Below, piece by piece: positions 1 through 6,676 of a stretch of 7,933 nt of DNA. The position numbers and the translations under genes were made by a program. Location of the stretch: assembly GCA_900759415.1 (NCBI GenBank), contig CAAEVC010000146.1, positions 1 through 7,933 on the forward strand, given 5' to 3'. Below the pieces are notes generated by a model. The model saw only the letters and a list, made by a program, of their open reading frames with translations, ran no database searches and was not told where the DNA came from. Positions within the stretch are counted from its first letter, which is position 1. Each line of letters starts with the position of its first letter. The DNA is from an uncultured Dialister sp. (lineage in GTDB: Bacteria; Bacillota; Negativicutes; Veillonellales; Dialisteraceae).

Positions 1-80
1 ACGCACGGTGCGACGTGGGGGAAAATCCGTCCTGACTACCATATCGGGAGATATGGCAAAAGCGGCGGATTACCTATCAC
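1..80 (+). mobile_element. Group II intron, 3' end (part of domain V and domain VI), inserted in virB4
   Basis: Seen: the VirB4 frame is clean from 81 onward but hits a stop at 33-35, and no upstream frame gives VirB4 sequence. Bases 1-11 read as the two-base AC bulge plus the 3' strand of a domain V lower stem (GCACGGTGC, 3-11), compatible with a CGC-type catalytic triad on the missing 5' strand. Then comes a domain VI-like hairpin: 24-29 pairs with 66-71 (AATCCG/CGGATT), 39-45 pairs with 50-56 (CCATATC/GATATGG) around a GGGA loop, and G19-G21 can pair with C73-T75, leaving A72 unpaired. A72 lies 8 bases before a 3' end of the form AC at 79-80, as expected for a branch point. Known: group II introns end in domains V and VI with a 3' AY. 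Inferred: the rest of the intron, probably with a reverse transcriptase gene, lies upstream of the window. Confidence 0.72.
72..80 (+). other. Predicted intron branch-point A (72) and 3' splice site (80/81)
   Basis: A72 is the only unpaired purine on the 3' strand of the domain VI-like stem and lies 8 bases from the AC at 79-80, the usual spacing of a lariat branch point. Cutting after 80 leaves AAT CAG GTA TGG (N-Q-V-W) as the first exon codons, in frame with VirB4. The exact boundary could shift by a base or two, because the 5' exon and the intron's exon-binding sites are outside the window. Confidence 0.55.
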
Positions 81-554
81 AATCAGGTATGGAACAGAGT
101 AACGATTAACCGTTCAGCGAATAAGAGTACCAGATATTACATTGATGAATTTCATCTGCTTTTAAAAGAAGAGCAGACAGCTTCGTACAGCGTGGAGATC
201 TGGAAGCGATTCCGTAAATGGGGCGGTATTCCGACGGGTATCACACAGAATGTAAAAGACCTGCTTGCCAGCCGTGAGATAGAAAATATCTTTGAAAATT
301 CTGACTTTATCCTGATGTTAAACCAGGCATCCGGTGACAGGCAGATTCTTGCAAAGCAGCTGAACATTTCACCACATCAGCTTTCTTATGTTACCAACAG
401 TGGAGAAGGTGAGGGACTGGTCTTTTATGGCAGTACCATTATCCCGTTTAAGGATAAATTTGATAATTCTCTGATGCTGTATGCGTTGATGACTTCTAAG
501 CCAGATGAGGTAGAGAAGCGTAAAAAACTTGGTATCGGAGAAAGAGATGATTAA
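81..554 (+). CDS. virB4: VirB4-family conjugation ATPase, C-terminal 3' exon (partial)
   Basis: This is the last 157 codons of a VirB4/TraE-type ATPase, the cytoplasmic motor that energises assembly of, and transport through, a type IV secretion system. Visible landmarks are the Walker B strand RYYIDEFHLLL (Asp at 144-146), the following EIWKRFRKWGGIPTGITQNV block with its conserved Gln, the NSDFILMLNQASGDR strand, and the GEGLVFYGSTIIPF end typical of the family. Walker A lies upstream, outside the window. A GTG at 192 could serve as a start, but homology clearly runs upstream to at least 81, so the piece is better read as a 3' exon beginning at the intron junction. If the intron splices, a full-length protein is made; if it does not, the protein is truncated. 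The family assignment is secure; the exon boundary is inferred. Confidence 0.9.
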   Translation, partial: NQVWNRVTINRSANKSTRYYIDEFHLLLKEEQTASYSVEIWKRFRKWGGIPTGITQNVKDLLASREIENIFENSDFILMLNQASGDRQILAKQLNISPHQLSYVTNSGEGEGLVFYGSTIIPFKDKFDNSLMLYALMTSKPDEVEKRKKLGIGERDD

Positions 555-593
555 AAAATATAAAAAACAAAATAGAACAAAAGCAGGGGATGA

Positions 594-619
594 GCCGGAA
601 AAGATTTCCGGCCTTTTTT
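594..619 (+). terminator. Intrinsic terminator-like hairpin between virB4 and the next gene
   Basis: An 8-bp perfect stem (GCCGGAAA at 594-601 with TTTCCGGC at 605-612) around a 3-base loop is followed by CC and six Ts (614-619). It begins 39 bases after the virB4 stop and ends 30 bases before the next start. The motif CAGGGG (584-589) precedes the stem, and GCAG (583-586) / CTGC (620-623) could extend the fold. It may end some transcripts or act as an attenuator within the operon. Confidence 0.72.
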
Positions 620-636
620 CTGCCCAAAAATGAAAT

Positions 637-641
637 GGAGG
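637..641 (+). promoter_or_regulatory. Shine-Dalgarno fixing the start at 650
   Basis: GGAGG ends 8 bases before the ATG at 650. It lies downstream of the in-frame ATGs at 590 and 635, and the 590 start would also place the terminator hairpin inside the coding region, so 650 is preferred. Confidence 0.75.
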
Positions 642-649
642 ATTACTAC

Positions 650-961
650 ATGAGAGATTATACGAATTTTGAGAGATGCAATGGAGAACCTTGCTGTGTA
701 TTTGCAGAGAGGATCTGTGCAGACAATTATAAAGAACTTTTAGAAAAAGGAAAGGACAGTAACGGGGAGGAGGTGTTTGGCGAGATGTTAGATGATCTGC
801 TGTATTTAGCGGAACTGATTGACTTTATGGGGATTACTTCCTGTCTGGCTGCAAGAGGAACATTGAGTGAAAGGCTTACAGATAAGCTGACAGATTCCAT
901 TGCAGGACTGGCAGATGAGGTACTGGAAAAATGGGAGAACTATCAGGATAAAGCAGAATAA
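650..961 (+). CDS. Small protein of unknown function, conjugative-element operon
   Basis: A 103-residue acidic protein starting MRDYTNFERCNGEPC. I do not recognise a named domain. Visible: an N-terminal cluster of cysteines (residues 10, 15, 16 and 23) that could bind metal or be incidental, then a largely helical remainder (LDDLLYLAELIDFMG, then LTDSIAGLADEVLEKWENY). There is no signal peptide and no membrane segment, so it is probably cytoplasmic. It sits between the VirB4 gene and the cell-wall hydrolase, behind a terminator-like hairpin and only 29 bases before the next gene, so it is probably cotranscribed with the transfer genes. Codon use and the ribosome binding site look like its neighbours. 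That it is a real gene is likely from the start site and operon position; its function is open. Confidence 0.82.
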   Translation: MRDYTNFERCNGEPCCVFAERICADNYKELLEKGKDSNGEEVFGEMLDDLLYLAELIDFMGITSCLAARGTLSERLTDKLTDSIAGLADEVLEKWENYQDKAE

Positions 962-973
962 CAGGTAAACAGT

Positions 974-980
974 AAAGGGG
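974..980 (+). promoter_or_regulatory. Shine-Dalgarno for the TTG start at 991
   Basis: AAAGGGG ends 10 bases before TTG 991. A stop in the same frame at 985-987 rules out anything earlier, and the next in-frame ATG (1036) has only a weak AGAAG before it. This favours the rare TTG start, though 1036 cannot be excluded. Confidence 0.55.
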
Positions 981-990
981 ATGGTGAGAT

Positions 991-3459
991 TTGCAGGAGC
1001 ATGAGTATAAGGCGAGAGATAAAACCGTCCAGAAGATGAGCCGTGATGGTCTTAGAGAAGAGAATCTTCGGAATAAAGAAGAAAAAAGGATCACTGGACG
1101 GGACATGGATACAGAGGTTTCCCGTAGTGAAAAAAAGGTTGAACTGGATTTCAGTAAGAGAAGGCGTGAGCATAGCAATGAAAAAAGGGAAACAGAACAT
1201 TCGGAGCAAAGTTCCAAAAAAAACAGATATAGTAGAGAATCTGTACTGGATGAGGAGTCAGAACAAGATATAGATGGAGAACTGGATGGGGAACAAGTAG
1301 CCGATGAAAGCACAGCTGCAACGAAATCCGCATTTCGCAGTGAGAGCATCCGTGGACAGCCAAGGGGAGAACGGGCTTATCTGGAAACGGTTGCAGACAG
1401 CCGGGATCTCCGTAAGAAAAAGATGGTCAGAGATTATGCGTCAAAAGAAAGACGGAAGGAAAAGGAGGCGTCCGAAGAAAGCAAGACGGCAAAGAGAGAA
1501 GCTGCCCGGTACAGGGAAACTTCAGAAGTGGCAGAAGAGTCTCTGGATGGATTTTCGGAGGAGATCAAAGGCAAATCGAAGCGGGAACGTGTGCTGAAAG
1601 AACAGCGGAAAAAGAGTTCCAGATTATCGTTTGGCGATGAAAGTGATGGCATGGTACATGGAGCCGGTATCGGTATCCGAAGTTCTGCATCTGCCGTGAA
1701 AGATGCTGCGGCTACGGCGGCTCATTGGAAAACCCATGAGGCAGAAGATGATAATGCTGCGGTAGAAGGGGCACACCGGGCAGAGCTTGCAGGAGAAAAC
1801 CTTGCAAGAAAATCCATTTATACAAGGGAACGCTTAAAGCAAAGGAGGGAACAGTCAAAAAGACTGAAAGAAAGCGTTCTTGATGAAGCAGAAAAAAGCA
1901 GGCTGATGTTTGAATCTGTTTATGGAAATGAAGCAAAAAATATGGTGAAGAAGGAAGCGGAGCAGAAAAGAAAATCTGCATTGCAAAAGCTGTTCCAGAA
2001 GAAACGTTATCAGAAACAGTATCAGGCAGCAAAGCAGAGTAAAAAGGCAAAGGATGCAGCGATCACTTCAGCACAGAAATTTACAGAGAAAGCAAAAGAT
2101 GCAGTCAAAATGATTGTGGCACAAAATCGTGGGATTTTTGCTACAGTTGCTATCTTTGGATTGATCTTTGTCTTGATTGCAGCAAGTTTTACCAGCTGCA
2201 GTGCATCCCTGCAGGGAGCTTCGTCTGCCATTATTTCCACCAGTTATTCCAGTACAGATGAGGACATTTATGCCGCTGAAAATGCATACCGGGCATTAGA
2301 AGAAGCCTTAAATACGCAGATCAATCAGATGGAATCCACGCATCCGGATTACGATGAATACCGGTACCAGATTGATGAGATCGGTCATAATCCATATCAG
2401 CTGATCTCTTATCTGACAGTTAAATACGGTGGTTTTACTTATGATGAAGTAGCAGAGGAGATAGAGTCCATTTTCCGTCAGCAGTATGGTATTACGACAG
2501 ATTCTACCAGAGAGACAGTTACCGAAACAAAGACAGTCCGGGTAGGAGAATCACTGGGACAGGTTGTCACCAGTGGGTATTGTAACTGTTCCATCTGCTG
2601 TGGGCAGTGGAGTGGAGGACCGACAGCCAGTGGTGCGATGCCGACAGCCAATCATACGATCGCCGTAGATGCATCGAATCCTTTTGTACCGATGGGAACC
2701 CATGTCATTATGAATGGTGTGGAATATGTAGTAGAAGATACCGGAGCTTTTGCAAGATATGGTGTTCAGTTTGATGTTTATTATGATAACCATGCAGCAG
2801 CTTCCGCACACGGGCACCAGACATGGGAGGCATACATAGCAGACAGCAATGGAAGCCAGGAAGTGCAGGTTACGACAACGAAAGAAGTAAACCGTCTGGA
2901 TGTGACGATGACCAACCGCAATCTGGATACCGTATTGAGAAGCCGCATGACGGAAGAAGAACAGGAAAGATACGATGCGTATAACAAATATTATGGAAAT
3001 CGTGATTACCTGTTTGACTTAAACAGCATACCCACCGGAAGTGGAGGCTTTGGTTATACCATACCGACAGATGCTTTATCTGATCCACAGTTTGCAAAGA
3101 TGATCCGGGAAGCAGAGAAATATCTGGGAGTTCCTTATGTCTGGGGTGGTTATTCCCCAAGTGGATTTGATTGTTCCGGATTTGTAAGCTGGGTTATCAA
3201 TAATTGTGGAAATGGATGGAATATTGGAAGATGTACTGCCGATGGGCTTCGTTCTCACTGTTCGCAGGTATCTCCATCGGAAGCAAAACCGGGAGACTTG
3301 ATCTTCTTCCAGGGAACCTATAACACAAGTGGAGCGAGTCATGTTGGAATCTATGTCGGCAATAACATGATGATCCATTGTGGTAAGCCGGTGCAATATA
3401 CAAGTATTGCAAGTGCCTACTGGCAGGAACATTTTATGGCATTTGGTCGTCTGCATTAG
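991..3459 (+). CDS. CD1107-type membrane-anchored peptidoglycan hydrolase (3D domain + NlpC/P60)
   Basis: An 822-residue protein expected to cut peptidoglycan so the conjugation channel can cross the wall. Residues 1-380 are highly charged (Lys/Arg/Glu), probably coiled-coil and cytoplasmic. One membrane helix lies at about 382-400 (IFATVAIFGLIFVLIAASF). Outside it, residues 525-620 form a 3D domain, a fold related to MltA-type lytic transglycosylases, with Asp560 (AVD), Asp583 (EDTG) and Asp595 (FDVYYD), and an unusual CNCSICCG cluster at 531-538. Residues 703-822 form an NlpC/P60 (C40) peptidase with Cys728 (DCSGF), His784 (SHVGIYVG) and His796 (MIHCG). It thus pairs a possible glycan-cleaving domain with a stem-peptide endopeptidase. 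Known: CD1107-family proteins sit at this place in Tn1549/CTn-type elements. The TTG start is the least certain part. Complete, with no broken catalytic residue. Confidence 0.92.
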   Translation: MQEHEYKARDKTVQKMSRDGLREENLRNKEEKRITGRDMDTEVSRSEKKVELDFSKRRREHSNEKRETEHSEQSSKKNRYSRESVLDEESEQDIDGELDGEQVADESTAATKSAFRSESIRGQPRGERAYLETVADSRDLRKKKMVRDYASKERRKEKEASEESKTAKREAARYRETSEVAEESLDGFSEEIKGKSKRERVLKEQRKKSSRLSFGDESDGMVHGAGIGIRSSASAVKDAAATAAHWKTHEAEDDNAAVEGAHRAELAGENLARKSIYTRERLKQRREQSKRLKESVLDEAEKSRLMFESVYGNEAKNMVKKEAEQKRKSALQKLFQKKRYQKQYQAAKQSKKAKDAAITSAQKFTEKAKDAVKMIVAQNRGIFATVAIFGLIFVLIAASFTSCSASLQGASSAIISTSYSSTDEDIYAAENAYRALEEALNTQINQMESTHPDYDEYRYQIDEIGHNPYQLISYLTVKYGGFTYDEVAEEIESIFRQQYGITTDSTRETVTETKTVRVGESLGQVVTSGYCNCSICCGQWSGGPTASGAMPTANHTIAVDASNPFVPMGTHVIMNGVEYVVEDTGAFARYGVQFDVYYDNHAAASAHGHQTWEAYIADSNGSQEVQVTTTKEVNRLDVTMTNRNLDTVLRSRMTEEEQERYDAYNKYYGNRDYLFDLNSIPTGSGGFGYTIPTDALSDPQFAKMIREAEKYLGVPYVWGGYSPSGFDCSGFVSWVINNCGNGWNIGRCTADGLRSHCSQVSPSEAKPGDLIFFQGTYNTSGASHVGIYVGNNMMIHCGKPVQYTSIASAYWQEHFMAFGRLH

Positions 3460-3460
3460 A

Positions 3461-3467
3461 GGAGGTG
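3461..3467 (+). promoter_or_regulatory. Shine-Dalgarno for the DUF4315 gene
   Basis: GGAGGTG begins one base after the preceding stop codon and ends 8 bases before ATG 3476. It picks 3476 over upstream in-frame starts inside the hydrolase gene and over the ATG at 3482, which would be 14 bases away. Confidence 0.8.
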
Positions 3468-3475
3468 ACAGGCAG

Positions 3476-3805
3476 ATGAACATGAAATTGAAAAAGATTC
3501 TGGATGATATTCAGAAAACAGAGGATAAGATTGCAGAGCTTCAGGAACATCTGAAACGGCAGAATACTTTAAAACAGCAGATGGAAGATATGGAGATTAT
3601 CAAATCATTTCGTTCTATGAAGCTGGGCAGTCGGGAGCTGCTGGTACTGCTTGACGGGATTCAGAAAGGAACCGTTACGATTCAGATGAATGAGGACGGC
3701 GGTATCACAGTGGAAGATACCAAGGAGACACCCCAAAAAGAAAGCGATAACAGACCACCTGTGGGGCAGGTGGCAGAAAGAGAGGTTTTAGACGATGAGG
3801 AATAA
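3476..3805 (+). CDS. DUF4315 family protein
   Basis: A 109-residue protein with a heptad-like N-terminal coiled coil (about residues 4-45: MKLKKILDDIQKTEDKIAEL and onward), then a FRSMKLGSRELLVLLDGI segment, a short beta-like stretch (GTVTIQMNEDGGITVED) and a disordered acidic tail. There is no signal or membrane segment, so it is expected in the cytoplasm. Known: small DUF4315 proteins lie between the CD1107 hydrolase and the DUF4366 protein in Tn1549-like elements; no biochemical role is established that I know of. The coiled coil suggests oligomerisation or binding to the charged cytoplasmic region of the hydrolase, which is inference. Its end overlaps the next gene by 11 bases, suggesting coupled translation of a matched pair. 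Confidence 0.87.
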   Translation: MNMKLKKILDDIQKTEDKIAELQEHLKRQNTLKQQMEDMEIIKSFRSMKLGSRELLVLLDGIQKGTVTIQMNEDGGITVEDTKETPQKESDNRPPVGQVAEREVLDDEE

Positions 3806-4478
3806 AGTGGTAAAGAAACTGCTGATGCTTGCCATGGTGGTAACGATGCTTTCCGGGACATCTATTGCTACTGTCTATGCAAATGCGAATCCACCGGCAG
3901 AAGAGACAACGACAGAAGTAGTGCAGGAGACTTCTACGGAAACAACCGAAGATACGGAGAAGAAAGAGGATACCGGAAGGGTGAGTGGAGAGAGCAACAA
4001 TTCCGCTTTTTCTACACCGGGAAATGCCCAGCTTGTAGATGATAAGGAAAATGATGATACAAAACAGTTCCTTACTATCCAGACGAAAAAGGGGAATACT
4101 TTTTACATGGTCATTGACCGTTCCAGTAATACAGAGAACGTATATATGATGTCTCTGGTCGATGAGAACGATCTGGCAGAATTTCTGGATGAAACAGAAA
4201 AAGACAAGGAAACTGAAGAATCAATCGTAGTGATCCCGGAAACCACACCGGAGACTACACCAGCAGCAGAGGAGGAAACCGAAGTGAAGAAAGAAGAGAA
4301 AAGCGGAATGAATGTGAAAGGTCTTGCAGCTATCGTAGTTGCAGCAATCTTAGGCTTTGCAGGAATCGCAGTCTATAAGAAACATGGACGCAGTAAGGAC
4401 GAAGATTATGTAAGTGAACAGCTTGAATTTTCAGACGGTCCGTATGTAAATGAAGAGGACGATGAAAAAGAAGAATAA
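3795..4478 (+). CDS. DUF4366 family surface/membrane protein
   Basis: A 227-residue protein with an N-terminal signal peptide (basic MRNKVVKK, hydrophobic LLMLAMVVTMLSG, likely cut near VYANA at about 29-31), a Thr/Glu-rich spacer, a central folded part (about residues 88-135: QFLTIQTKKGNTFYMVIDRS, then the NVYMMSLVDENDLAEFL segment), a second Glu/Thr/Pro stalk, a C-terminal membrane helix (176-194) and an acidic cytoplasmic tail. The layout predicts a type I membrane protein whose core is held in or beyond the wall. Known: DUF4366 proteins recur in this place in Tn1549/CTn-type elements, often annotated as mobile-element proteins; their function is not established. It starts inside the end of the DUF4315 gene, with an AGAGAGG about 9 bases upstream. 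Inferred role: an accessory of the transfer channel or mating contact. Confidence 0.88.
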   Translation: MRNKVVKKLLMLAMVVTMLSGTSIATVYANANPPAEETTTEVVQETSTETTEDTEKKEDTGRVSGESNNSAFSTPGNAQLVDDKENDDTKQFLTIQTKKGNTFYMVIDRSSNTENVYMMSLVDENDLAEFLDETEKDKETEESIVVIPETTPETTPAAEEETEVKKEEKSGMNVKGLAAIVVAAILGFAGIAVYKKHGRSKDEDYVSEQLEFSDGPYVNEEDDEKEE

Positions 4479-4514
4479 GCGTTTTTAAGAGATGGAAACA
4501 GTAATAAGGACAGG

Positions 4515-4543
4515 GGCAGCCAGAAATCTTGGCTGCCTTTTTT
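4515..4543 (+). terminator. Intrinsic terminator-like hairpin upstream of topB
   Basis: An 8-bp stem (GGCAGCCA at 4515-4522 with TGGCTGCC at 4530-4537) closes a 7-base loop and is followed directly by six Ts (4538-4543). It lies in the 82-base gap between the DUF4366 and topB genes, 17 bases before the topB start, and is preceded by ACAGGGG (4510-4516). It would reduce or condition read-through into topB. The arrangement copies that at 594-619. Confidence 0.78.
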
Positions 4544-4547
4544 GTAG

Positions 4548-4553
4548 AAAGGA
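4548..4553 (+). promoter_or_regulatory. Shine-Dalgarno for topB
   Basis: AAAGGA lies 7 bases before ATG 4561. The open frame extends upstream to an ATG at 4492, but that start would translate through the terminator hairpin and lacks a ribosome binding site, while the family N-terminus (MSKFLVIAEKPSVA) begins exactly at 4561. Confidence 0.8.
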
Positions 4554-4560
4554 AAGGATT

Positions 4561-6657
4561 ATGTCTAAATTTTTAGTGATCGCAGAGAAGCCAAGTGTAG
4601 CACAAAGTTATGCGAAAAATCTGTCCGCTTATAAGCGGGAGGACGGTTATCTGGAGGGAGAAAGCTGTATTGTCAGCTGGTGCTTAGGACATCTGGCAGA
4701 ATACGCACAGCCAGAGGAATATGACCCGAAATATGAAAAATGGCAGTTCGATGATCTGCCAATCCTTCCAGAAGCATGGAAGTTGAAAGTTTCCAAGGAT
4801 AAAAAGAAGCAGTTTGATGTCTTAAAAGGTCTGATGAACCGAAGCGATGTGGAATATCTGGTAAATGGCTGTGATGCAGGAAGAGAAGGAGAACTGATCT
4901 TTCAAAGGGTGTATGTGCTTGCCGGATGCAGGAAACCAGTGAAACGTCTGTGGATCAGCTCGATGGAAGATGCCGCCATTCAGAAAGGTTTCCAGACAAT
5001 GAAAAGTGAGGAAGAATATAAGAATCTCTGTATGGCTGCGGTGTGCAGGGCACAGGCTGACTGGCTGATCGGAATGAATGGAACCAGAGCATACACCACG
5101 AGATATTTTAAACGATTGGTTGTGGGCAGGGTACAGACCCCAACCCTTGCCATGCTTGCAGAACGGCAGGAGAGGATCGAGCATTTTCAAAAAGAAGCAT
5201 TTTATAAGGTAGCACTGACAGATGGAAAACTTACAGTAGTTTCCGAGAACATTGCAAATGAAGAAGCTGCGGATCTGCTTGCAGCGTTATGTAATGGTTC
5301 GACCGCTGTGGTCACACAGATGAAGAAAGAACGTAAGAAATCATTTCCACCGAAACTTTATGATCTGACAAGCCTGCAGAGAGAAGCCAACCGTTACTTT
5401 GGATATACAGCGAAACACACACTGGATATGTTACAGGAATTATATGAAGAAAAGCTGGTTACTTATCCAAGAACAGACAGCCAGTTTGTAACGGAGGATA
5501 TGAAAGATTCGGTAGAGGAACTGGTAGGAAAAATGCCAGTATTACTTTCGTTTGTAGATTATGGACAGTTGGGGCATGGCATAAAAAGGGTGATCAACAA
5601 TGCAAAGGTATCTGATCACCATGCGATTCTTCCGACGAAAGAAGCCGTGGAGAAAGGAATTGCTGATTTACCGGCGGATAAAAAGAATCTGATGAGGCTG
5701 ATCTGTCAGCAGCTGGTACAGGCAACCGGAGAAGAATATCTGTATGAGCAGACAGATATTACGGTAAAGTGCCAGGAACATGATTTTAAAGCCAGAGGGA
5801 AGATTCCAGTACAGATGGGATTTAAGGAAGTAGAAAAGGCATTTAAACAGCTGTGTGTCAAAGCGGGACCAGTGGAGGAAAAGGAAAAAGAGACTTCGAT
5901 TCCTGCTGGGTATGAAGAAGGGATGAGGCTTTTTCCAGTAAAAGCAGAGAAAACCACACATTATACCTCTCCGCCGAAACCATTCAATGAAGATACGCTC
6001 CTCGCTGCAATGGAAACAGCCGGTAATAAGGAGTTTGATTCTGAAACAGAAAAGAAAGGGCTGGGGACTCCGGCAACAAGGGCAAGTATCATTGAAAAAT
6101 TGGTTTCTTCCGGTTATGCACAGAGAAAGGGTAAGCAGATATTACCAAGTACCGAGGGAAAGGAATTGGTAAAGGTCATGCCAGAGTATCTGAAATCAGC
6201 AGTAATGACAGCGGAATGGGAGAACCAGCTGTTGCTGATGGAAAAGGGAGAGATTACAGATACTCAGTTTATGGGAGAGATTACTTCTCTTGTACGTAAG
6301 ATTTTAGAGGTATGCAGGGAGATACCGGAAGAGGAACGCAGGAGATTCCAGATGGAGAGGGAAGTGATCGGCAAATGTCCGGTCTGTGGCTGTGATGTTT
6401 TCGAGGGGAAACAGAATTTTTACTGCTCAAACCGTCAGTGTGATTTTGCCCTTTGGAAAGAAAACCGTTTCCTGGGAAGCATGGAGAAAAATCTGGATAA
6501 AAAGATGGCAAGAGAACTTCTTGATAAGGCTTGTACCCATGTAAAAGATCTGTATTCTAAAAAGAAAGATATGAAATTTGATGCAGATCTGTTACTCACG
6601 CTGGAGGATGGCAAGCCGAGATTCCATCTGGAATTCCCAAAGAAGAAAAAGAAATAA
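4561..6657 (+). CDS. topB: DNA topoisomerase III
   Basis: A 698-residue type IA topoisomerase. It passes one DNA strand through a transient break and resolves linked or single-stranded intermediates, here probably during ICE replication and transfer. The toprim domain starts with VIAEKPSVAQ (Glu8) and carries CDAGREGELIF with Asp105 and Glu109; the Gly at 107, where Escherichia coli enzymes have Asp, is usual in Firmicute TopB. Later landmarks are GRVQTPTLAML (189-199), the active-site Tyr302 in VTYPRTDSQ, SDHHAILPT (351-359) and GLGTPATRASIIEKL (about 500-514). The C-terminus holds a zinc-ribbon-like Cys set (606, 609, 622, 627) and ends in a run of Lys. Full length for the family and intact. 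Topoisomerase III is a standard member of Tn1549/CTn-type transfer regions and is distinct from the host's own copy. It follows a terminator-like hairpin and is 19 bases before the next gene. Confidence 0.97.
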   Translation: MSKFLVIAEKPSVAQSYAKNLSAYKREDGYLEGESCIVSWCLGHLAEYAQPEEYDPKYEKWQFDDLPILPEAWKLKVSKDKKKQFDVLKGLMNRSDVEYLVNGCDAGREGELIFQRVYVLAGCRKPVKRLWISSMEDAAIQKGFQTMKSEEEYKNLCMAAVCRAQADWLIGMNGTRAYTTRYFKRLVVGRVQTPTLAMLAERQERIEHFQKEAFYKVALTDGKLTVVSENIANEEAADLLAALCNGSTAVVTQMKKERKKSFPPKLYDLTSLQREANRYFGYTAKHTLDMLQELYEEKLVTYPRTDSQFVTEDMKDSVEELVGKMPVLLSFVDYGQLGHGIKRVINNAKVSDHHAILPTKEAVEKGIADLPADKKNLMRLICQQLVQATGEEYLYEQTDITVKCQEHDFKARGKIPVQMGFKEVEKAFKQLCVKAGPVEEKEKETSIPAGYEEGMRLFPVKAEKTTHYTSPPKPFNEDTLLAAMETAGNKEFDSETEKKGLGTPATRASIIEKLVSSGYAQRKGKQILPSTEGKELVKVMPEYLKSAVMTAEWENQLLLMEKGEITDTQFMGEITSLVRKILEVCREIPEEERRRFQMEREVIGKCPVCGCDVFEGKQNFYCSNRQCDFALWKENRFLGSMEKNLDKKMARELLDKACTHVKDLYSKKKDMKFDADLLLTLEDGKPRFHLEFPKKKKK

Positions 6658-6660
6658 GAC

Positions 6661-6668
6661 AAGGAGGT
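6661..6668 (+). promoter_or_regulatory. Shine-Dalgarno for the LtrC-like gene
   Basis: AAGGAGGT starts three bases after the topB stop and ends 8 bases before ATG 6677, fixing that start and linking the gene to topB in one transcript. Confidence 0.85.
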
Positions 6669-6676
6669 AAAGCGAT

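Noticed and set aside
8..14. GTGCGAC, which resembles the 5' end of a group II intron
   Set aside because: Nothing before it looks like an exon, and the sequence fits the end of domain V running into domain VI; an intron could not fit in the 70 bases left before the VirB4 exon.
192..554. A stand-alone gene starting at GTG 192
   Set aside because: VirB4 homology, including the Walker B motif at 135-152, runs upstream in the same frame to at least 81, so this is the inside of a larger coding region.
981..1004. A seven-codon leader peptide (MVRFAGA) overlapping the hydrolase start
   Set aside because: The only purine-rich site directly abuts its ATG with no spacing, whereas it is well placed for TTG 991; no further support.
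876..1349. Minus-strand open frame opposite the hydrolase N-terminus
   Set aside because: Ser/Leu/Phe-rich translation is the mirror of Lys/Glu/Arg-rich codons on the + strand; no start signals.
4492..4560. An N-terminal extension of topB from ATG 4492
   Set aside because: It would be translated through the terminator hairpin, has no ribosome binding site, and lies upstream of the normal family N-terminus.
4876..4890. Gly107 in the topoisomerase acidic motif (DAGRE) as a lost catalytic residue
   Set aside because: The DAGREGE form is the ordinary one in Firmicute TopB; Asp105 and Glu109 are present, so the enzyme is expected to be active.
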